From: Pseudomonas taetrolens
GTDB taxonomy: Bacteria > Pseudomonadota > Gammaproteobacteria > Pseudomonadales > Pseudomonadaceae
Direction: 5' to 3'
NCBI RefSeq assembly: GCF_900475285.1
Contig: NZ_LS483370.1
Span: 3,238,001 to 3,302,000, forward strand
DNA: 64,000 nt
Shown: one piece after another, positions 34,855 through 43,865 of the stretch
Layout of the letters: each line of letters starts with the position of its first letter
Numbering within the stretch: position 1 is the first letter of the stretch
The notes under the pieces: model-generated
Told to the model about the DNA's origin: nothing
Databases searched by the model: none
The model's input: the letters and a program-made list of their open reading frames with translations, nothing else
Translations under genes and position numbers: made by a program

Positions 34855-35793
34855 TTAACCGAACAACCAGCGCCACAGCAGCACCAGTACGATCACCGCC
34901 AGCACCGGGCGCGCCACACGATACAGTTTGGGGTGACGACGCTTCCATTGCTTGACCACGCCACTGAAGCGGTCGCTGAAGGTTTTGCTCCAGGCATACG
35001 CCTTGTTGATCCCGCCGACGCGCTCGTCATCGAGGTTTTGCGGAGCCGTCGCCTTGCCCAACTGAGCACTGACCCAGCGATTGATGCGGGTCATCAGGCG
35101 ACTGGTCAGTGGACGTTCCACATCGCAGAACAGAATGACACGGGTGATGTCGGTTTCGTTCTTGACCCAGTGCACGTAGGTCTCATCGAACATCACATCC
35201 TGACCGTCGCGCCAGGCATATTCCTCGCCATCGACGAAGATACGGCAGGCGTCGGAGTTGGGGGTCGACAAGCCCAGGTGGTAACGCAGGGAACCGGCAA
35301 AAGGATCGCGGTGCGGATTGAGGTGGCTGCCCCCTGGCAACAGGGCGAACATTGCACCCTTGACGTTAGGGATGCTGTTGACCAGTTCAACGGTTTTTGG
35401 GCACAGCAACTCAGCCGAAGGCAGGGCCTTGTCGTACCACTTGAGGTAAAAGCGCTTCCAGCCCTTCTTGAAAAAAGAACCGAAACCGGCGTCATTATTC
35501 TTTTCGGCGGCGCGAATATAGCCTTCATCGAACAGGTGCATAGCCTCTTCGCGGATCGCCTGCCAGTTGTCCTTGAGGACGTCCAGCTCAGGGAATTTGC
35601 TGCGGTCCAGATAAGGTTTGGACGGGACACCCGAGAACAGGTACATCAAGGCATTGTAGGGCGCGAAGAATGCGGAGTGGTTGACGAACTGGCGTAATAC
35701 CGGCAAGCGCGCCTTGCCGCGCAAATGCACGTACAGGATGCTGCCGACAAACAGCAGTATCAGCCCTGCCTTGATGGCGAAGGATAAGGTCAT
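34855..35793 (-). CDS. lpxO: Lipid A 2-hydroxylase (LpxO-like Fe/2-oxoglutarate dioxygenase)
   Basis: A 312-residue aspartyl/asparaginyl beta-hydroxylase family enzyme. N- and C-terminal hydrophobic segments (residues about 5-23 and 293-310) anchor it to the inner membrane. The iron site is His161-x-Asp163 in NPHRDPF with His208 in YVHWV; RVILFCDVERP follows, as in LpxO. It should 2-hydroxylate the secondary laurate of lipid A. AAGGAG nine bases before the ATG at 35793 fixes the start; the open frame runs 41 codons further without support. Confidence 0.88.
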   Translation of the reverse strand: MTLSFAIKAGLILLFVGSILYVHLRGKARLPVLRQFVNHSAFFAPYNALMYLFSGVPSKPYLDRSKFPELDVLKDNWQAIREEAMHLFDEGYIRAAEKNNDAGFGSFFKKGWKRFYLKWYDKALPSAELLCPKTVELVNSIPNVKGAMFALLPGGSHLNPHRDPFAGSLRYHLGLSTPNSDACRIFVDGEEYAWRDGQDVMFDETYVHWVKNETDITRVILFCDVERPLTSRLMTRINRWVSAQLGKATAPQNLDDERVGGINKAYAWSKTFSDRFSGVVKQWKRRHPKLYRVARPVLAVIVLVLLWRWLFG

Positions 35794-36062
35794 GCAACAA
35801 CTCCTTGAAAATAGGCCTCTTGCCGCGTGCCGGTGCTGTACCAATAGCCCGACATGGCAGCCGGCCATGATAAACACTACCGGCCCGGGACAAAACCCGC
35901 CGGATCCAACATTCATTGTTAAGGATTACGTAACAACGAAAATTAGCATGCGTAAACCTGAAGCCGCTTGATGCACATCACGTAACTGCCCACAGCAGTC
36001 GTCGAGTGGAGCTGAGTCGGTCTATGCTCCACCCGTTAACGGCTACGGGATCTACAGGGTGA

Positions 36063-37037
36063 TTACTGCTGCAGCTCCTGCTCACTGAACATGTCGCTGA
36101 ACAGCATGCTCGACAGATAGCGCTCGCCCGAGTCCGGCAGTATCACGACTATGGTCTTGCCTTGCATTTCCGGGGTTTCGGCCATGCGTACAGCAACGGC
36201 CATGGCCGCACCGCACGAGATCCCGCACAGGATGCCTTCTTCCTGCATCAGACGCAGGGCCATGGCCTTGGACTCTTCGTCGCTGACCAGTTCGACTTTA
36301 TCGACCATCGACAGATCAAGGTTCTTCGGCACAAATCCGGCGCCGATGCCCTGGATCTTGTGCGGTGCGGGCTTGATTTCCTGACCCGCCAGGGCCTGGG
36401 TAATCACCGGCGAGCCTTCAGGTTCTACTGCCACCGACAGAATCGGCTTGCCCTGGGTCTGTTTGATATAACGCGAAATACCGGTAATCGTACCGCCGGT
36501 CCCAACGCCCGAAACCAGGACATCGATGCCGCCATCGGTATCGTTCCAGATTTCCGGGCCGGTGGTTTTTTCGTGAATCGCGGGGTTGGCCGGGTTTTCG
36601 AATTGCTGCGGCATAAAGTACTGCGCAGGATCGCTGGCCTGGATTTCAGTCGCCTTGTCGATGGCGCCTTTCATGCCTTTGGCCGGCTCGGTCAACACCA
36701 GCTCGGCCCCCAGCGCCTTAAGCACCTTGCGGCGCTCGATACTCATGGACGACGGCATGGTCAGCATCAGCTTGTAACCACGCGCTGCGGCAACAAAAGC
36801 CAGACCGATACCGGTGTTGCCCGAAGTCGGTTCGATAATGGTCATGCCCGGCTTGAGTACCCCGCGGCTTTCGGCGTCCCAGATCATGTTGGCGCCAATC
36901 CGGCATTTCACCGAGTACCCGGGGTTACGCCCTTCGATCTTGGCCAGAATAGTCACACCACGGGGTGCGATACGGTTGATCTGTACCAGGGGCGTGTTAC
37001 CGATGGAGTGCGCGTTGTCTGAAAAAATGCGGCTCAT
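36063..37037 (-). CDS. cysK: Cysteine synthase A (O-acetylserine sulfhydrylase)
   Basis: A 324-residue PLP enzyme making cysteine from O-acetylserine and sulfide. The PLP lysine is Lys44 in [21 protein letters not shown] (71-76) binds the substrate carboxylate, and [10 protein letters not shown] binds the PLP phosphate. The block before the lysine reads NPGYSVK where most CysK have NPSFSVK. The ATG at 37037 ([18 protein letters not shown]) follows AAGGA; a frame extending 63 codons upstream lacks family similarity. Confidence 0.95.
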   Translation of the reverse strand: MSRIFSDNAHSIGNTPLVQINRIAPRGVTILAKIEGRNPGYSVKCRIGANMIWDAESRGVLKPGMTIIEPTSGNTGIGLAFVAAARGYKLMLTMPSSMSIERRKVLKALGAELVLTEPAKGMKGAIDKATEIQASDPAQYFMPQQFENPANPAIHEKTTGPEIWNDTDGGIDVLVSGVGTGGTITGISRYIKQTQGKPILSVAVEPEGSPVITQALAGQEIKPAPHKIQGIGAGFVPKNLDLSMVDKVELVSDEESKAMALRLMQEEGILCGISCGAAMAVAVRMAETPEMQGKTIVVILPDSGERYLSSMLFSDMFSEQELQQ

Positions 37038-37243
37038 GGCGGGGGTCCTTAATGCACCGTTTAGGAAGGCTTCAAGGGTAGGCCTCGTGCTCACATGCGT
37101 CCAGTCATGCTGTGACGCGCCATTCAGAGACTGAATACCGCGTCTGCGTTCACGCCAGACAGGCAGCACGTTATAGTCGGACATCCGTTTAAACATTTCC
37201 CGCCCTGCCTTGCAGGTCGGGGTCATGGCTTGAGGAATTGCAG

Positions 37244-38090
37244 ATGAAGTTTGAAGGCACCCGCGCCTACGTGGCCACCGATGACCTGAAGCTGGCGGTC
37301 AACGCAGCCATCACCCTGGAACGCCCGCTGCTGGTCAAGGGCGAACCCGGTACCGGCAAGACCATGCTGGCCGAGCAACTGGCCGAGTCCTTTGGTTGCA
37401 AACTGATTACCTGGCACATCAAGTCCACCACCAAGGCCCATCAAGGCTTGTACGAATACGATGCGGTCAGCCGCCTGCGCGACTCGCAGCTGGGTGTCGA
37501 TAAAGTCCACGATGTGCGCAACTACCTGAAGAAAGGCAAGCTGTGGGAAGCCTTCGAAGCCGAACAGCGGGTGATCCTGCTGATCGATGAAATCGACAAG
37601 GCCGACATCGAGTTCCCGAATGACCTGCTGCAAGAACTCGACAAGATGGAATTCTACGTTTACGAAATCGACGAAACGATCAAGGCCAAGGTTCGCCCGA
37701 TCATCATCATTACCTCTAACAACGAAAAAGAGCTGCCCGATGCGTTCCTGCGCCGCTGCTTCTTCCATTACATCAACTTCCCGGACCGCACCACGCTGCA
37801 AAAAATTGTCGACGTGCACTTCCCGAACATTAAACAAACGCTGGTCAGCGAAGCGCTGGACGTGTTTTTCGATGTGCGCAAAGTGCCCGGCCTGAAGAAA
37901 AAAACCTTCCACCTCCGAACTGGTCGACTGGTTGAAGCTGCTGATGGCCGACAACATTGGCGAAGCCGTATTGCGCGAGCGTGATCCGACCAAGGCCATT
38001 CCACCCTTGGCAGGTGCCCTGGTGAAAAACGAACAGGACGTACAGTTGCTGGAGCGCCTGGCGTTCATGAGCCGCCGCGGCAATCGCTGA
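37244..38090 (+). pseudogene. MoxR-family AAA+ ATPase, frameshifted at an A7 run
   Basis: A MoxR-type chaperone ATPase partner of the VWA protein downstream. Walker A GEPGTGKT (33-40), Walker B VILLIDEIDKA (Asp115, Glu116) and the sensor SNNEKELPDAFLRRC are intact. After Lys220 the frame breaks: removing one A from the seven-A run at 37898-37904 restores STSELVDWLKLLMADNIGEA and continues to MSRRGNR and a stop at 38088-38090, giving the expected 281 residues. As written it ends early at 37984 with an unrelated tail (RTGRLVEAADG). It may be a real mutation, a sequencing error or a slippage site. GAGGA before the ATG at 37244 sets the start. Confidence 0.85.
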
Positions 38091-38111
38091 TTTTTCCAGA
38101 AGGCGATAAGC

Positions 38112-39290
38112 ATGTTGCTGAATCTGTTCAATGAAATGCGTGCAGCCAAGGTGCCGGTCTCGGTACGCGAGTTACTGGACCTGATCAACGCCCTGAAACA
38201 CCGCGTGACTTTTGCCGACATGGACGAGTTTTATTACCTGGCGCGTACGATTCTGGTGAAAGACGAACGCCATTTCGACAAGTTCGACCGGGCCTTCGGT
38301 GCGTACTTCAATGGCCTGCAAAACCTGAATGAACACCTTGAGGCCTTGATTCCGGACGACTGGTTGCGCAAGGAGTTCGAGCGCTCGCTGAGCGACGAGG
38401 ACCGGGCCCAGCTTCAGTCTCTGGGCGGGCTGGACAAACTGATCGAGGCGTTCAAACAACGCCTTGAAGAGCAAAAGGAACGCCACGCCGGCGGCAACAA
38501 GTGGATCGGCACCGGCGGCACCAGCCCCTTCGGTTCAGGCGGTTATCACCCCGAAGGCATTCGCGTGGGCGATGCCGGCGCGCGTCAGGGCAAGGCTGCC
38601 AAGGTCTGGGAGCAGCGCGAATACAAGAATCTCGACGACCAGGTCGAATTGGGCACGCGCAACATCAAGGTGGCACTGCGGCGCCTGCGCAAATTTGCGC
38701 GTCAGGGCGCTGCAGAAGAACTGGACATCGATGGCACCATCGACCACACCGCCCGCGATGCAGGCCTGTTGAATATTCAGATGCGGCCTGAACGGCGCAA
38801 CACCATCAAACTGTTGTTGCTGTTCGACATCGGTGGTTCGATGGATGCCCATATCAAGATTTGCGAAGAGTTGTTTTCAGCCTGCAGAACCGAGTTCAAG
38901 CACCTGGAGTATTACTACTTCCACAACTTCGTTTATGAGTCGGTGTGGAAGAACAACCAGCGCCGCCAGGTTGAACGTATCTCCACCCAGGATCTGCTGC
39001 ACAAGTACGGGGCCGATTACAAAGTGATTTTCATCGGTGACGCGTCAATGGGACCGTATGAGATCACCCATGCCGGGGGCAGTGTCGAGCACTGGAACGA
39101 AGAGCCCGGGTATAAGTGGATGCAGCGCTTTATGGAGAAGTACAAAAAACTTGTCTGGATTAATCCTTACCCCAAGGACACCTGGCATTACACCGCTTCA
39201 ACCGGCATCGTCCGCGATTTGATCGAGGATCGCATGTACCCGTTGACGCTTGAAGGGCTGGAAGAAGCGATGCGCTATTTGGCCAAGTAG
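38112..39290 (+). CDS. VWA-domain protein, MoxR partner (CoxE-like)
   Basis: A 392-residue cytosolic protein with a C-terminal von Willebrand A domain whose metal site is DIGGS (Asp239, Gly241, Ser243) and an N-terminal helical region. A Gly-rich linker (GTGGTSPFGSGGYHPEG, about 133-149) joins the halves. It starts 21 bases after the moxR frame and forms the usual MoxR-VWA pair, thought to assemble or activate a metal enzyme or complex. The client is unknown. This gene is intact while moxR is frameshifted. Confidence 0.87.
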   Translation: MLLNLFNEMRAAKVPVSVRELLDLINALKHRVTFADMDEFYYLARTILVKDERHFDKFDRAFGAYFNGLQNLNEHLEALIPDDWLRKEFERSLSDEDRAQLQSLGGLDKLIEAFKQRLEEQKERHAGGNKWIGTGGTSPFGSGGYHPEGIRVGDAGARQGKAAKVWEQREYKNLDDQVELGTRNIKVALRRLRKFARQGAAEELDIDGTIDHTARDAGLLNIQMRPERRNTIKLLLLFDIGGSMDAHIKICEELFSACRTEFKHLEYYYFHNFVYESVWKNNQRRQVERISTQDLLHKYGADYKVIFIGDASMGPYEITHAGGSVEHWNEEPGYKWMQRFMEKYKKLVWINPYPKDTWHYTASTGIVRDLIEDRMYPLTLEGLEEAMRYLAK

Positions 39291-39312
39291 CATTTGTTAC
39301 AACGGAAGCTGC

Positions 39313-39400
39313 AGGCGTCGAGCTTGCTCGCGATTGGATCGCTGCGGTTTTTCAGATAAACCGCATTGACTGGATCGCGGGCAAGCTCCCGCCGACAGAG
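39313..39400. repeat. REPIN-like pair of inverted REP sequences
   Basis: TCGAGCTTGCTCGCGATTGG (39318-39337) and TGGATCGCGGGCAAGCTCCC (39371-39390) are REP sequences of the GAGCTTGCTCGCGA class in opposite orientations about 33 bases apart, the layout of a REPIN. It lies between convergent genes and overlaps neither. Confidence 0.75.
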
Positions 39401-39403
39401 GTT

Positions 39404-40321
39404 CTAGCCAAGGCGTTGCATGTAACTGACGTGATGGCATTGCGCCGCATCCTGGGTGGTCGGCCGCAGGTGTACGCCCTCCCCCGGCAAACATTGCGCC
39501 AGACGCGCCAGCGCCAATGGAGTCAAGGCCCCAAGACGCGGATAACCACCAATGGTCTGGCGGTCATTGAGCAACACGATCGGCTGGCCATCGGGGGGGA
39601 CCTGAATGGCGCCCAGCGGAATGCCTTCGGAAATCAGCGGCGCGCCCTGATACACCAGATTTGGCCCCAACAAGCGAATCCCCATGCGATCGGCGCGGCT
39701 GTCGACGGTCCATGGCTGGTTGAACGCATCAAACGTGCTTTGTCCACTGAAGGCTCCGATTTGCGCCCCCAATACCACGTCCAGGCAGGGTTTTGACGTG
39801 AAACCCGGGATAGCGTCCCGTGCCAGTTCACGCAGCGGCCGGGAAGCAGCGGCAAACGTCAACTCATCCCCGGTAACCAGCGCACGACCAAAACCGTCCG
39901 GACCGCCAAGCTGTTCACGGACCACCGTGGCACAACTGCCCAATACCTGGGGTGCGATAAAGCCAGCAGGCGCAGCCAAATAGGCCCGTGCACCGAGCAA
40001 CGGCTGCGTGAATGCCAGCGTCTGACCTTTTTTCAGGACAAAACTGCGCCAGGGCTTAAGGGCCTGACCATCGACAGTGGCTGCCAGATCAGCCCCGGCC
40101 AGGGCCAGGCTGCAATCGGCCTGCGCCACCAGAGTCAAGCCACCCAAGGTGATTTCGATAACCGCCGCGTCTGGCGAATTACCCAACAGCCAGTTAGCCC
40201 AGGCCATTGAGAGCCAGTCCGCAGCCCCGCCCTGGGTAACGCCCAGGTGCCGGACGCCGAAACGGCCAGCATCTTGCAACATGCACATCGGGTTGCTGGC
40301 CTGAATCAATAAACCGCTCAT
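39404..40321 (-). CDS. pxpC: 5-oxoprolinase subunit C (carboxyltransferase-type)
   Basis: A 305-residue cyclophilin-like-fold subunit of the ATP-dependent 5-oxoprolinase PxpABC. The start ([20 protein letters not shown] then FGVRHLGVTQGGAAD) is a family hallmark, as is LNDRQTIGGYPRLG near residue 250. It was formerly annotated as urea-amidolyase or biotin-dependent carboxyltransferase. Its ATG overlaps the last four bases of pxpB, indicating translational coupling. Confidence 0.9.
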   Translation of the reverse strand: MSGLLIQASNPMCMLQDAGRFGVRHLGVTQGGAADWLSMAWANWLLGNSPDAAVIEITLGGLTLVAQADCSLALAGADLAATVDGQALKPWRSFVLKKGQTLAFTQPLLGARAYLAAPAGFIAPQVLGSCATVVREQLGGPDGFGRALVTGDELTFAAASRPLRELARDAIPGFTSKPCLDVVLGAQIGAFSGQSTFDAFNQPWTVDSRADRMGIRLLGPNLVYQGAPLISEGIPLGAIQVPPDGQPIVLLNDRQTIGGYPRLGALTPLALARLAQCLPGEGVHLRPTTQDAAQCHHVSYMQRLG

Positions 40322-41022
40322 GCCAGGGCCTCCTGTGGCGTGTCGTCGCCGCCCAGATTAATGAATTCAGCGTGGCTGACAGGGGCAAACTGAACGCTAT
40401 CGCCGGGTTGCATCAGGCTGTAACCCTCGCGTTCACGGTCAAACAGCGCACTCGGAGTACGTCCGATGAGGTTCCAGCCACCTGGCGATTGCGCTGGATA
40501 GGCCGCGGTCTGGCGCTCGGCAATCCCGACGCTTCCCGCGGCAACCCGTTTGCGCGGTGTCGCGAGACGCGGTGCCGCCAGGGCTTCTTCCACCAGCCCC
40601 ATGAACGCAAACCCCGGGGCAAAGCCCAGTGCAAACACCTGATAGTGATGCTCACTGTGACGGCGAATAACCTCACTCACCGACCAGCCGGTACGCTTGG
40701 CCAACAAGGTGAGTTCCGGGCCAACGCTCACGTCGTACCACACCGGCAGCACATGGCATTGGCCACGGCTTTGCGTGTCGGGCTGAAGATCGGTCAGTGC
40801 CTGGGCGATCAATTCACGGGCCTGGCCCGGGCTCAGCGCCAGCCCGTCGTAATGCACCATCAGGGTGGTGTAGGACGGCACCAGATCAATCAGTTGATCG
40901 GCAAATCCGGCACGCAGGCGTTGGCTCGCGGCGAGCATCCACGGCATGTTGGTTTCAGCAATTTCATCGAACAGACGCAGCATCAGGCAGTCGATGGCCA
41001 CCACTTCAATCCGCGGCTTCAT
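40318..41022 (-). CDS. pxpB: 5-oxoprolinase subunit B (KipI family)
   Basis: A 234-residue KipI-like protein, the partner of PxpC. Conserved blocks are [39 protein letters not shown] and [20 protein letters not shown], ending in [10 protein letters not shown]. It overlaps pxpA and pxpC by four bases each. The set converts 5-oxoproline to glutamate with ATP. Since Bacillus KipI inhibits a sporulation kinase, the older name kipI should not be read as a function here. Confidence 0.92.
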   Translation of the reverse strand: MKPRIEVVAIDCLMLRLFDEIAETNMPWMLAASQRLRAGFADQLIDLVPSYTTLMVHYDGLALSPGQARELIAQALTDLQPDTQSRGQCHVLPVWYDVSVGPELTLLAKRTGWSVSEVIRRHSEHHYQVFALGFAPGFAFMGLVEEALAAPRLATPRKRVAAGSVGIAERQTAAYPAQSPGGWNLIGRTPSALFDREREGYSLMQPGDSVQFAPVSHAEFINLGGDDTPQEALA

Positions 41023-41771
41023 GACGGCATCTGCTGATTCAAGGCCTCGCGGATGCGCTGCACCGCCGCCACCGAACTGGCGTTGTCACCATGCACACAC
41101 AGGGTATTGGCCTGCAAGACCAAGGCGCTACCGTCGCTGGCAACCAGCTGTTTACCGGCAGCAATAGTCAGCGCCTGCTGCACGATGACATCGGCCTCGT
41201 GATGCACGGCACCCGGCAACTGACGTGAGACCAAACGCCCGGCGTTGTCGTAGGCACGATCGGCAAATGCCTCAAACCACAACGTGAGCCCATACTCATC
41301 GCCTATCGCCTGAACCGCACTGTTGTCGCGGGTGGCCATCAGCATCAGCGGCAAACTCGCGTCGTAGGCCGCTACGGCCTGAATCACAGCCCGCAACTGC
41401 GCGGGATTGGCCATCATGTCGTTGTACATCGCACCATGGGGCTTGACGTAACTGACACGCGTGCCCTGAGCCCGGCAAATGCCCTCAAGGGCGCCGATCT
41501 GATAGTGCAACAGGTCTTGCAGCTCCTGAGGCGAGTAGGCCATCGAGCGGCGGCCAAAGCCGGCCAGATCCTGATACGCAGGGTGCGCCCCGATCCGCAC
41601 GTTGTGCGCCAGCGCCAGCTTCACGGTGTTGCGCATGATGCTCGGGTCGCCTGCGTGAAAGCCGCAGGCTATGTTGGCGCAATCGATAAACGGCATCACT
41701 TCGGCATCCAGGCCCATGGTCCAGCTGCCGAAACTCTCACCTATGTCGCAATTCAATAACAGGCGGCTCAC
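41019..41771 (-). CDS. pxpA: 5-oxoprolinase subunit A (LamB/YcsF family)
   Basis: A 250-residue LamB/YcsF protein, first gene of pxpABC. The N-terminal [17 protein letters not shown] and the block [21 protein letters not shown] are diagnostic, as is [15 protein letters not shown]. The start is the GTG at 41771. The upstream 154 bases must hold the operon promoter. It acts in the cytosol with PxpB and PxpC to open the 5-oxoproline ring. Confidence 0.92.
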   Translation of the reverse strand: MSRLLLNCDIGESFGSWTMGLDAEVMPFIDCANIACGFHAGDPSIMRNTVKLALAHNVRIGAHPAYQDLAGFGRRSMAYSPQELQDLLHYQIGALEGICRAQGTRVSYVKPHGAMYNDMMANPAQLRAVIQAVAAYDASLPLMLMATRDNSAVQAIGDEYGLTLWFEAFADRAYDNAGRLVSRQLPGAVHHEADVIVQQALTIAAGKQLVASDGSALVLQANTLCVHGDNASSVAAVQRIREALNQQMPS

Positions 41772-41925
41772 GATGATGCTCTTGTGGTGTTTTCTTATAG
41801 TTTAGAGAGCCGGCATTTTTCGACAGGCACACACCGTTCGTCCAACTAATAAAAGCCGGACGCCGAGATAAGAAAAAGTTGATTGCTTAACAAGACCGCG
41901 CTGGAAACATCAGCCCCTAAGGGGC

Positions 41926-42459
41926 TTAGTAGCTGCGCTCGCGGCGGGCAATGCGTTCACGCTGGCGCTTGCCCCCCAGCACGACCCAGTCAATCAGGCG
42001 CAGGAGCCCTTCAATCACGAAGGAAAACAACAGCGCACCGGCCATGGCCCACCCCATCGCGGCGGGCGACAACAGCACCTGATAGGTATAGGCATTCAGG
42101 GTTTCCTGGCGCATGGCCGGGTCCGCGGCGAAAGCCACCTGCAAGGCACGCATGTACCACGGCCCCTGCATAGCCTGGAACTGCTCGTCGAGCAGACGCT
42201 GACGGCCAAGCATCGTGCTCAGGCTACTGGCATCGCTGCGAAACACCGGGTCATCACTGCCCTGATAATGCGCCACCAGGGCTTGCAGATCGCCCTTGAA
42301 AAACTGGTTGGCGGTGTTCTGGAAACCCGCCAGTACGGTTTGCGCTTCGATCAGATGAGCTTCGACACGATTGGCGTAGTCATTGATAAACCCCGGCACT
42401 TGCACACCCATCAACAGGCCTGACGTGAACAACACCAACCGCAGGTAGCTCAAGAACAT
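41926..42459 (-). CDS. DUF2937 family protein
   Basis: A 177-residue protein of the DUF2937 family; function unknown. A hydrophobic N-terminal segment (YLRLVLFTSGLLMGVQVPGF), a long helical middle, and a second hydrophobic segment (AAMGWAMAGALLFSFVIEGLL, about 133-155) place it in the inner membrane with the middle part probably in the periplasm. Its basic C-terminus (GGKRQRERIARRERSY) is likely cytosolic. It starts 12 bases after the glutamine amidotransferase gene. Confidence 0.75.
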   Translation of the reverse strand: MFLSYLRLVLFTSGLLMGVQVPGFINDYANRVEAHLIEAQTVLAGFQNTANQFFKGDLQALVAHYQGSDDPVFRSDASSLSTMLGRQRLLDEQFQAMQGPWYMRALQVAFAADPAMRQETLNAYTYQVLLSPAAMGWAMAGALLFSFVIEGLLRLIDWVVLGGKRQRERIARRERSY

Positions 42460-42471
42460 ACACGCCCATCC

Positions 42472-43248
42472 TTATTTGGTTGTGCCCTGGCTGACGCATT
42501 CGCCGCGCCGCCACAGGCTCCATTGACCCGGTTCATAGCGCGTCCAGGTTTCATTTTCAGTCAGCGGCTCAGTGGCGATGACCGTGACCACATCATTGGG
42601 CGTGGTTTCGGCCTGAAAGTCGACGATCACATCGACGTCTTTCAAGCGAGCCGGACCAAACGGCGCACGACGGGTAATGTGCGCCAGCTTGGTCGAGCAA
42701 TAGCAAAAGAGCCAGTCGCCATCACTGAGCAAGCAGTTAAACACGCCTTTACTGCGGAATTCTGCGCAGGCCGCCACCAGCACCGGCAGGATCCGTTCGA
42801 CTTCAACCGGTTCGGGGAAGGCTTCGCGCACACGGTTGAGCACATCACAAAATGCGGCTTCGCTGTCGGTATCGCCAATCGGGCGGTAAAAACGGGTGCT
42901 CGGCGACAGGCCGGCCAACTGGCCATTGTGCGCGAAACACCAATTGCGGCCCCACAGTTCACGAACGAAGGGATGGGTGTTGGACAGGCACACCTTGCCC
43001 ACGTTGGCCTGACGGATATGGCCAATCACCACTTCGCTTTTGATCGGGTAACGCTGCACCAGCAGGGCGACTTCAGAGTCGCAGCTGGCAGCCGGGTCCT
43101 GGAACAGACGCAGGCCACGGCCTTCATAAAAGGCAATACCCCAGCCGTCGCGGTGCGGACCGGTGCGTCCGCCACGCTGCATCAGCCCGGTAAAACTGAA
43201 CACAATATCGGTCGGGACATTGGCGCTCATGCCCAATAATTCACACAC
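42472..43248 (-). CDS. Class II glutamine amidotransferase (YafJ type)
   Basis: A 258-residue stand-alone N-terminal-nucleophile amidotransferase domain. The start is a GTG at 43248 so that Cys2 (M-C-E-L-L-G) becomes the catalytic N-terminal cysteine once Met is removed. Conserved blocks include GPHRDGWGIAFYEG, HIRQANVGKVCLSNTHPF, WCFAHNGQL and GDTDSEAAF. The amide acceptor is unknown. The frame is open for 39 more codons but a longer N-terminus would abolish the nucleophile. Confidence 0.88.
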   Translation of the reverse strand: MCELLGMSANVPTDIVFSFTGLMQRGGRTGPHRDGWGIAFYEGRGLRLFQDPAASCDSEVALLVQRYPIKSEVVIGHIRQANVGKVCLSNTHPFVRELWGRNWCFAHNGQLAGLSPSTRFYRPIGDTDSEAAFCDVLNRVREAFPEPVEVERILPVLVAACAEFRSKGVFNCLLSDGDWLFCYCSTKLAHITRRAPFGPARLKDVDVIVDFQAETTPNDVVTVIATEPLTENETWTRYEPGQWSLWRRGECVSQGTTK

Positions 43249-43282
43249 GCTCGGACTCTCGCATTCAGGCTGACGAAACAAA

Positions 43283-43765
43283 TTACAACCGTGGTTCAAC
43301 CCGTGAAGGTGCTGTTGCACCCCGTGCAGCAGGACGACCGAAGCGCTCATTGCCGGCAGAGCCAAATGGCTGATCGTCTTCAGCGCTGTCGCGCGCCTGT
43401 TCTGCCGCGGCGGCAGTGGCCCTGCGGGTTCGCTCGATTGACCAGCGGATCAGTGCAAAGACCGCGTACAGGCAGAAGGCAAGAATGGCATACATCAATA
43501 GCTCCGAGACGGCACGCCAGACGTTGTTGCCTACCTTGAACGCCAGGTCAAGCGCAGTAATGGCGATGGCCGGGGCGAATTTTTCCTTCACTGGATCAAT
43601 GATGGTCGGGCTGAACAGCAACACCGCCATCAATATGCGCAGCGGCTCACGCAACCAACGCCACATAAATCGGGTCAGGCGGCACCATACGAGCAGGCAG
43701 CCCAAAGCGGCAAAGGCATATAGGCCCCAGGCGATCAGATAGTCGTTCTCGGTCATGGTATCCAT
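43283..43765 (-). CDS. Pseudomonas membrane protein of unknown function
   Basis: A 160-residue protein with three hydrophobic segments (about 8-25, 42-58 and 89-107) and a hydrophilic Ala/Arg-rich C-terminus (AAAAEQARDSAEDD then RPAARGATAPSR). No domain is recognised. I chose the ATG at 43765 (MDTMTENDYLIAWGLYAF); the ATG at 43756 is equally possible, and neither has a strong ribosome binding site. It is followed 34 bases later by the amidotransferase gene and is probably in the same transcript. Confidence 0.65.
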   Translation of the reverse strand: MDTMTENDYLIAWGLYAFAALGCLLVWCRLTRFMWRWLREPLRILMAVLLFSPTIIDPVKEKFAPAIAITALDLAFKVGNNVWRAVSELLMYAILAFCLYAVFALIRWSIERTRRATAAAAEQARDSAEDDQPFGSAGNERFGRPAARGATAPSRVEPRL

Positions 43766-43865
43766 GGTCGGCAGGCAATGAGACGCTATGATAACGGCTT
43801 TTCGGCAGTGCGGCTGCACCGCCGTCCGCGCCATTTACTTTCATGCGAGTTTCAGAGACCTCTTA

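Noticed and set aside
35916..35934. A PmrA or PhoP box upstream of lpxO (GTTAAGGATTACGTAA)
   Set aside because: Only one half-site fits and it lies over 120 bases from the start, so the evidence is too weak.
35990..36058. A third REP copy between lpxO and cysK
   Set aside because: The segment GTCGTCGAGTGGAGCTGAG is only loosely like the repeats and has no clear paired arm.
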